Shown here: one piece after another, positions 5,970-8,825 of the stretch
Layout of the letters: each line of letters starts with the position of its first letter
How positions within the stretch are numbered: the stretch's first letter is position 1
Assembly: GCA_030531025.1 (NCBI GenBank)
Contig: JAUMTV010000125.1
Span: forward strand, 1-8,825
Direction: 5' to 3'
Source: Turicibacter sp.
GTDB taxonomy: Bacteria > Bacillota > Bacilli > MOL361 > Turicibacteraceae
DNA: 8,825 bases
Position numbers and translations under genes: made by a program
The notes under the pieces: model-generated
Databases searched by the model: none
The model's input: the letters and a program-made list of their open reading frames with translations, nothing else
Told to the model about the DNA's origin: nothing

Positions 5970-6017
5970 CTTTAAAACAATGTGTCTAGTTTTGGGGGAG
6001 TTAGAAAAGGAGTGTGA

Positions 6018-7520
6018 ATGAGGATGTTCATTCAACAAGAACAACTATTACAAGAAATAAGCGAAGAATTAAAAAAGGCAAGAGCATATGTCGCGAGTAA
6101 GAAAGATGAAATTGTAACACTAAAAGAGAGAAATCATTTTCATCATATGCCAGAAGTTGGTTGGATGAATGATCCAAATGGATTCTCGGTTTATCAAGGG
6201 GAATATCATTTGTTTTATCAATACTTTCCATATGATGTGAAGTGGGGACCAATGCATTGGGGTCATGTAAAAAGTCGAGATTTAATTAAATGGGAGTACT
6301 TACCTGTTGCAATGGCGCCAGATCAACCTTATGAGACAGGAGGATGTTTCTCTGGAAGTGCACTAGAGGTTGATGGGAAGCATGTTTTAATGTATACAGG
6401 TCATACTAATCCAAATCCTGAAGATGAATCTTGGGTTCGTCAAGTGCAATGTTTAGCGATAGGAGATGGGGTTAATTATCAAAAGTATGCACATAATCCG
6501 GTCATTAAAACAGAAGAAATGCCAGAACATTCAAGTTTAACTGATTTCCGTGATCCAAAAGTATGGAAAAAGGATGATACATATTATTGTGTACTTGGAA
6601 GTAAAAGCGATGAAAATAGTGCTCGTGTTCTTTTATATAAATCAAAGAACTTCATTGATTGGACGTATGTTGGTTTAGTTGGTGAAAGTAACCATGAATT
6701 TGGTTATATGTGGGAATGCCCAGATTTCTTCCATTTAGATGGAGAAGATGTATTAATTATGTCACCTCAAGGGGTACCGGTAGAGGAGTTTAGACATAAA
6801 AATACGAATACAACTGTGTATTGTTTAGGACATTTAAACTATGAGACAGCTCATTTTGAACGTCGTGTGATGGAAGAGATTGATTATGGTTTAGACTTTT
6901 ATGCACCACAAACAACAGAAAGTTTAGATGGACGCCGCATTATGATTGCATGGATGCAATCTTGGCATCAAAATATGCCAACTGATAAGTATGGATGGGT
7001 CACGTCAATGACAATTCCACGTGAGCTAACAATCAAAGAGGATGTTATGTATCAATGGCCTGTGCGTGAGATTGAAAAATATCGTATAGGGCATATTGCA
7101 CATGAAGCTGTTACGTTTAAAGGAAGTAAGACATTAGCGGGAATTGAAGGCCGTCATCTTGATATGGAGATGGTGATTGACTTGAAAGATGCTAAACGCT
7201 TTGAAATTAAAGTGATGAAAGGTCATGGACAAGAGACGAATATTGTTTATGAAAGTGATCGTGGGGTATTAAGTTTTGATCGTCGTCAAAGTGGTAGTGA
7301 GATTGAAGGGCTCAATTATCGTGAAATGCCAGTTCCATTAGTTGATGGAAAGTTATCACTTCGTCTATTAATGGATACTTATTCGGTAGAGCTATTTGCT
7401 CAAGGTGGAGCCCATGCGATGACTTCAACCGTTTATTCACATTTAGATGCCCAAGGAATTGAGTTTATTAGTGATGAAGAAGTTGAAATGACGATTCAAA
7501 AGTGGGAATTAAATGTTTAA
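6018..7520 (+). CDS. Sucrose-6-phosphate hydrolase, GH32
   Basis: This is a cytosolic glycoside hydrolase family 32 enzyme. It most likely splits sucrose-6-phosphate, delivered by a PTS transporter, into glucose-6-phosphate and fructose; related beta-fructosidases act on other fructosides. The 500-residue protein has no signal peptide. The five-bladed propeller holds the nucleophile D52 in WMNDPNG (49-55), D179 in FRDPK (177-181), which stabilises the transition state, and the acid/base E233 in WECPDF (232-237). A C-terminal beta-sandwich follows. ATG 6018 has AAGGAG (6007-6012) five bases upstream. It has its own promoter and LacI-type operator, and hairpins follow its stop. It stands alone, without the usual PTS, fructokinase or regulator genes. 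The symbol could be sacA or scrB; neighbours do not settle it. Confidence 0.9.
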   Translation: MRMFIQQEQLLQEISEELKKARAYVASKKDEIVTLKERNHFHHMPEVGWMNDPNGFSVYQGEYHLFYQYFPYDVKWGPMHWGHVKSRDLIKWEYLPVAMAPDQPYETGGCFSGSALEVDGKHVLMYTGHTNPNPEDESWVRQVQCLAIGDGVNYQKYAHNPVIKTEEMPEHSSLTDFRDPKVWKKDDTYYCVLGSKSDENSARVLLYKSKNFIDWTYVGLVGESNHEFGYMWECPDFFHLDGEDVLIMSPQGVPVEEFRHKNTNTTVYCLGHLNYETAHFERRVMEEIDYGLDFYAPQTTESLDGRRIMIAWMQSWHQNMPTDKYGWVTSMTIPRELTIKEDVMYQWPVREIEKYRIGHIAHEAVTFKGSKTLAGIEGRHLDMEMVIDLKDAKRFEIKVMKGHGQETNIVYESDRGVLSFDRRQSGSEIEGLNYREMPVPLVDGKLSLRLLMDTYSVELFAQGGAHAMTSTVYSHLDAQGIEFISDEEVEMTIQKWELNV

Positions 7521-7547
7521 TTAATCGCTTGATAAACTTAGTAAAAT

Positions 7548-7582
7548 CCACTAAAACAAATTCCCCCCTTTTGTTTTAGTGG
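7548..7582 (+). terminator. Hairpin after the GH32 gene, probable terminator
   Basis: CCACTAAAACAAA (7548-7560) pairs perfectly with TTTGTTTTAGTGG (7570-7582) around a C-rich loop (TTCCCCCCT). No T-run follows on the + strand, so it is not a textbook terminator; it may instead protect the 3' end. Its right arm can alternatively pair with CCACTAAAA at 7585-7593 (loop CA), so two mutually exclusive folds exist. Confidence 0.5.
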
Positions 7583-7596
7583 CACCACTAAAATAA

Positions 7597-7621
7597 AACT
7601 CATAAAAAAAATTTATGAGTT
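7597..7621. terminator. Second hairpin in the GH32-mgsA gap
   Basis: AACTCATAAA (7597-7606) pairs perfectly with TTTATGAGTT (7612-7621) around five A. There is no T-run on the + strand after it and only an interrupted T-rich stretch on the - strand, so the role is uncertain. Together with the neighbouring hairpins it may bound the GH32 transcript. Confidence 0.4.
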
Positions 7622-7703
7622 ATTAACTACTAAACTTTAATTGCTGATGTTGTTTCTCTTTTTTAGTCTGTCAAGAAATGTTGAAATGTTTATTTTAAAA
7701 TAA

Positions 7704-7733
7704 TTGGAATTTAAAAATTAAAAATGGTAATAT
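7704..7733 (+). promoter_or_regulatory. Promoter of mgsA
   Basis: TTGGAA (7704-7709), an 18-base spacer and TAATAT (7728-7733), with TGG immediately before the -10 (extended -10). The predicted start near 7740 leaves a leader of about 37 bases before the TTG start of mgsA. Confidence 0.65.
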
Positions 7734-7776
7734 AGGTTTGCGCCTAGGGAGACCATATGAAACGAGGGTGAAAGAC

Positions 7777-8184
7777 TTGAATTTAAATGTCGCATTAATC
7801 GCACATGATAGAATGAAAGACCAAATGGTTAATTTTTGTTATGCTTATGAACATATTTTGAAAAAATATGGTTTGTATACAACGGGAACAACAGGAACAC
7901 GAATTGAGGCTGGAACAGAGTTGCGAGTGAATAAGTTGGCTTCAGGACCACTTGGCGGTGATCAACAAATTGGAGCGATGATTGTAACGGAAGAGATAGA
8001 CTTAGTTATCTTTTTACGTGATCCATTAACTCCACAGCCACATGAAACCGACATCCAAGCATTAATTCGTTTGTGTGATGTTCACTATGTACCAATTGCA
8101 ACAAATTTAGCATCAGCAGAAATCTTTGTAAGAGCACTCGATAATGGCGATTTAGATTGGCGAAAACTTAGAAAACATCATTAG
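7777..8184 (+). CDS. mgsA: Methylglyoxal synthase (MgsA)
   Basis: MgsA converts dihydroxyacetone phosphate to methylglyoxal and phosphate, a bypass of lower glycolysis that relieves sugar-phosphate build-up when phosphate is short. The 135-residue cytosolic protein has GPLGGDQQIGA (57-67) with D62, and DPLTPQPHETDIQAL (82-96) with H89 and D92. Together with H10 in ALIAHD these match E. coli H19, D71, H98 and D101 at a constant offset of nine, so the active site is complete. Other family members begin just before the ALIAHD strand, which points to TTG 7777, with GAGGGTG (7764-7770) six bases upstream. In-frame GTG 7768 is the alternative. The TTG at 7738 lies at the predicted transcription start and is ruled out. 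It is probably cotranscribed with the broken GNAT gene 29 bp downstream. Confidence 0.93.
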   Translation: MNLNVALIAHDRMKDQMVNFCYAYEHILKKYGLYTTGTTGTRIEAGTELRVNKLASGPLGGDQQIGAMIVTEEIDLVIFLRDPLTPQPHETDIQALIRLCDVHYVPIATNLASAEIFVRALDNGDLDWRKLRKHH

Positions 8185-8213
8185 TAACAGATGTGTTTTA
8201 TAGGGGGGAAAAC

Positions 8214-8675
8214 ATGTTACAAGTTGTAAATATTAAACAAAGTCCAGTCGGGACAGATAAGGCCATTCAATATATTCAAAAAGTTTGGGATAATCAAAAT
8301 CAAGTTTCACAATTTTATGATGAAATCTGCGATTTATCACTAACAGCTAATTCACTTAGTGACTTTTACGTTTTAGTTAGTGATGAGGGGATTATTGGGT
8401 GTTGTGGTTTAATTAAAAACGATGTCCTAACAAATTCGAATTATTATCCATGGATTACTTCATTGTATATCGATGAAAATTATCGAGGTCGTAATTATGG
8501 GTAATTATTGATGAATCACGTCATTCATCGAGCACAGCTTCTTGGGTATTCAAATGTTTATTTAACGACGGGGCACAATGATTATTATCGTCGCCATGGT
8601 TGGTTTGAACTGGAACATCTTTTGAATAAAAAAATGAATAAGATTTATTATAAAAAATTAACTGAACAACGTTAA
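8214..8675 (+). pseudogene. GNAT acetyltransferase interrupted by an in-frame stop
   Basis: The frame opens at ATG 8214 with a strong Shine-Dalgarno, AGGGGGGAA (8202-8210), and codes 96 residues up to TAA at 8502-8504. The same frame continues without a shift for 56 more codons to TAA at 8673-8675. The joined product is a complete GNAT protein: SLYIDENYRGRNYG, stop, LLMNHVIHRAQLLGY, then VYLTTGHNDYYRRHGWFEL, the usual end of the fold. The stop sits inside the acetyl-CoA pyrophosphate loop, so the 96-residue fragment cannot be active alone. One base change from a Ser, Leu, Gln, Glu or Lys codon would explain it. The ATG at 8511 could restart the rest (55 codons), with only a weak GGG upstream. 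Sequencing error is possible. Substrate unknown. It follows mgsA by 29 bp. Confidence 0.8.
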
Positions 8676-8710
8676 TTATTTTTTTGTTATGGCGTAACCG
8701 ATTACTGACT

Positions 8711-8753
8711 AAACGAAAAGCGAGGCATACATTGTATGCCTCGCTTTTCGTTT
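8711..8753. terminator. Strong bidirectional terminator hairpin
   Basis: A perfect 20-bp stem (8711-8730 with 8734-8753) has only ATT as the loop. The core is GC-rich (GCGAGGCATAC) and the outer arms are A-rich on the left and T-rich on the right (TTTTCGTTT), so either strand would show a hairpin followed by U-rich sequence. It closes the mgsA-GNAT unit and could also stop transcription coming from the other side. Confidence 0.8.
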
Positions 8754-8779
8754 GAGAAAATAACTATATAAGTCCAGAT

Positions 8780-8804
8780 AAGTTTTTTACATCGTAAAAA
8801 ACTT
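8780..8804 (+). other. Leader hairpin of the next gene
   Basis: AAGTTTTTTAC (8780-8790) pairs perfectly with GTAAAAAACTT (8794-8804) around ATC. It lies 12 bases before the Shine-Dalgarno at the window edge and may belong to the leader of the following gene. No riboswitch family is recognised, and no convincing promoter was found between 8754 and 8780. Confidence 0.4.
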
Positions 8805-8816
8805 TTAAGCCCTAGC

Positions 8817-8825
8817 AAAGGAGGA
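8817..8825 (+). promoter_or_regulatory. Shine-Dalgarno of a gene starting beyond the window
   Basis: AAAGGAGGA is a near-perfect complement of the 16S rRNA 3' end and reaches the last base of the window, so a start codon is expected within about ten bases after it. Nothing can be said about the gene. Confidence 0.6.

Noticed and set aside
6028..6252. Minus-strand frame opposite the GH32 gene
   Set aside because: Shadow of the active-site region of the hydrolase; no supporting signals.
7738..7776. Longer mgsA starting at TTG 7738
   Set aside because: It coincides with the predicted transcription start, lacks a ribosome binding site and would add 13 residues absent from family members.

Overview
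The window is AT-rich DNA from a low-GC Gram-positive bacterium (Bacillota). This rests on strong AGGAGG-type ribosome binding sites, GTG and TTG starts, TTGnnn-17-TATAAT promoters, many U-tract terminators, a Bacillus-type queuosine gene cluster, a preQ1-I riboswitch and Bacillus-like MgsA and M32 proteins. A Turicibacter-like or related gut Firmicute would fit, but I cannot fix the genus from sequence alone. All genes lie on the + strand.

Region 1 (1-843) has no protein gene. It holds two tandem copies of a ~214-bp unit (143-357 and 378-590), identical over their last 155 bp. Each copy has a possible extended -10 promoter, a 5' hairpin, an 11-bp hairpin with a C-rich loop, several exposed C-rich patches and an intrinsic terminator. 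This looks like a pair of twin small RNA genes. Next comes a good promoter (632-660), a class I preQ1 riboswitch aptamer (678-718) and two intrinsic terminators in series (743-762 and 774-824).

Region 2 (844-3712) is a five-gene operon, queD-queE-folE-queC-queF, with overlaps or gaps of at most 12 bp. Together the products make preQ1 from GTP: FolE makes dihydroneopterin triphosphate, QueD makes carboxytetrahydropterin, QueE makes carboxydeazaguanine, QueC makes preQ0 and QueF reduces it to preQ1. The riboswitch upstream closes a feedback loop on the end product.

Region 3 (3786-5863) has an M32 family metallocarboxypeptidase with a TTG start, then an intrinsic terminator and a GNAT acetyltransferase that begins right after the terminator U-tract.

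Region 4 (5918-7621) is a separately transcribed GH32 sucrose-6-phosphate hydrolase gene. It has its own promoter, a LacI/CcpA-type operator at the start of the transcript and a cluster of hairpins downstream.

Region 5 (7704-8825) has methylglyoxal synthase from its own promoter, then a second GNAT gene broken by one in-frame stop codon inside the acetyl-CoA binding loop, a 20-bp terminator hairpin, and the leader and Shine-Dalgarno of a gene that starts beyond the window.

No mobile element, tRNA, rRNA or CRISPR array is visible. The most promising undescribed element is the twin RNA pair upstream of the queuosine operon.
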